In this document: one piece after another, positions 43,011 through 43,755 of the stretch
Layout of the letters: every line of letters begins with the position of its first letter
How positions within the stretch are numbered: the stretch's first letter is position 1
DNA from: an uncultured bacterium
GTDB lineage: Bacteria; Bacillota; Clostridia; Lachnospirales; Lachnospiraceae
Assembly (NCBI GenBank): GCA_947073545.1
Contig: CAMTMP010000033.1
Location: 1 to 43,755, forward strand
Direction of reading: 5' to 3'
Length of the DNA: 43,755 nt
The notes under the pieces: model-generated
Told to the model about the DNA's origin: nothing
The model's input: only the letters and a program-made list of their open reading frames with translations
The model's database searches: none
Translations under genes and position numbers: made by a program

Positions 43011-43060
43011 GGGATAACGCCGTTTTAACGTTTTGTCAATAGCAAAAACTTCGTTATCCC
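43011..43060 (-). promoter_or_regulatory. Integrase promoter region with an inverted repeat
   Basis: GGGATAACG (43011-43019) and CGTTATCCC (43052-43060) are perfect 9-bp inverted copies, flanking TTGACA (minus strand, 43034-43039). A second TTAAAACG-like element lies between. Either a repressor or the integrase itself may bind here. Confidence 0.5.
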
Positions 43061-43065
43061 GTTTT

Positions 43066-43755
43066 TCAATATTCTTCCATGCTGATCACATACTTCGCCA
43101 CAACCGGCAATTCGTAATTGACCCATATAAATTCCTGCCCCATATCACGGTGTTTCTTTTTGACCTGACAGGATTTCGCATATTCCCCTACTTTATAGCA
43201 TTTCCACCCGTAAGGTTTCAAATAAATATCATACAGATCCTCCTCAGTTTCTGACCTGTACCCGCACAGCATGACCTTGCACTTCGCATTCCGTACAGTT
43301 TTCAACAGCCGGACATGCTCACGGTGCGGCATTTCACAGGCATAAGCCCTGTCCGCACCGGCTCCCCGCAATTCCCAACGGTACGGCGGGTCTACGAAGG
43401 CGAACACATCCGGGTTGTCAGAAATCTCTTGTAGCAGTTCAATCCCATCCATATTCCGGACGCAAACTCCCTGCAATCGTCGGTATACATTGGGGATATG
43501 GAATCTGATATCCCTCTGGTACGCTCTTGTCCCCGCAAAAGCCTTTTCGGAAAAGGTTTTCCGTGTACAGTTGAAGCTTTGCGTAATCGTTATAAAAATC
43601 ATGGTAGCCTTTTCAATATCATTCAAGCCGGTGTAATGTCGCCTACGCGCTTCAACAGCCGCCTCAAAAACAGACCTATCATATTGCAGTGAACACAGCC
43701 GTTCTTCCAGTTTGCTTCCCTTTTCATGGTCAGCCATCGTTTGCAATAAAAACGC
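43066..43755 (-). CDS. DNA adenine methylase (Dam/D12 class), partial
   Basis: The visible 230 or so residues are the C-terminal part of a D12-class N6-adenine methyltransferase. DPPY (motif IV) is in VFAFVDPPYRWELRG, preceded by the target-recognition segment (HYTGLNDIEKATMIFITITQ, FHIPNVYRRLQGV) and followed by CKVMLCGYRSE and the FIWVNYEL strand. The SAM-binding motif I (FxGxG) would lie upstream, and the frame stays open to the window edge, so the gene is cut by the window and not truncated. Phage-like adenine methylases often lie in such elements and protect DNA from restriction. Confidence 0.85.
   Translation of the reverse strand, partial: AFLLQTMADHEKGSKLEERLCSLQYDRSVFEAAVEARRRHYTGLNDIEKATMIFITITQSFNCTRKTFSEKAFAGTRAYQRDIRFHIPNVYRRLQGVCVRNMDGIELLQEISDNPDVFAFVDPPYRWELRGAGADRAYACEMPHREHVRLLKTVRNAKCKVMLCGYRSETEEDLYDIYLKPYGWKCYKVGEYAKSCQVKKKHRDMGQEFIWVNYELPVVAKYVISMEEY

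Overview
The window looks like a chromosome segment from an anaerobic gut Firmicute of the Lachnospiraceae/Clostridia type. The evidence is the family content: RlmD, a clostridial PolY/SRAP pair, GHKL kinase with a cyclic-lactone-type peptide, GH127/GH31 glycan genes with Lpl/Ytc-type ABC transport, and a TcdR-like sigma factor. Strong GGAGG ribosome sites and several GTG/TTG starts fit as well. No species can be named from sequence alone.

Layout. 0-2.9 kb: housekeeping rlmD with a decayed tail and two hypothetical genes. 2.9-9.05 kb: a tyrosine recombinase followed by an AT-rich 5.2-kb cassette bounded by 25-bp sites that are exact reverse complements. The cassette carries two family-2 glycosyltransferases around a nuclease-STAND ATPase-helical repeat protein of Avs-like architecture. 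9.2-9.34 kb: a 140-bp IS66-like MITE. 9.4-11.7 kb: an SOS-controlled operon of a small protein, a Y-family polymerase and an SRAP protein. 11.75-13.8 kb: an XRE regulator, GHKL sensor kinase and AgrD-like peptide without AgrB. 13.98-15.77 kb: an IS21 remnant with a RelE/ParE-type toxin-antitoxin pair where its two genes should join.

15.7-25.66 kb is the most striking locus: a TcdR/UviA-like sigma factor, an r1t-type holin, a two-domain peptidoglycan hydrolase and a 2668-residue FN3-Rhs protein without signal peptide, all on the minus strand. The sigma gene and the Rhs gene have matching upstream sites, TTTACATTTTA followed by a C/T-rich -10 at 16-bp spacing, unlike a standard -10. This suggests an autoregulated sigma factor driving a toxin-like protein released through holin and endolysin, comparable in logic to tcdR/tcdE. 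The Rhs tip has been replaced by IS21 sequence, so this copy is probably disarmed.

26-41.2 kb is a carbohydrate region: HAD phosphatase, broken PTS EIIBCA, LacI regulator, GH127, GH31 (one internal stop), DUF1680 hydrolase, two ABC permeases (one broken), a solute-binding lipoprotein and an AraC regulator broken at a C8 tract. Two copies of a hairpin-rich 3' repeat lie here. The high number of lesions suggests loss of selection on this pathway, or assembly errors; both can be tested.

41.5-43.755 kb is the edge of an integrated mobile element: a tRNA-Pro-like 3' fragment with its terminator (candidate att site), an integrase, and an adenine methylase gene cut by the window end.
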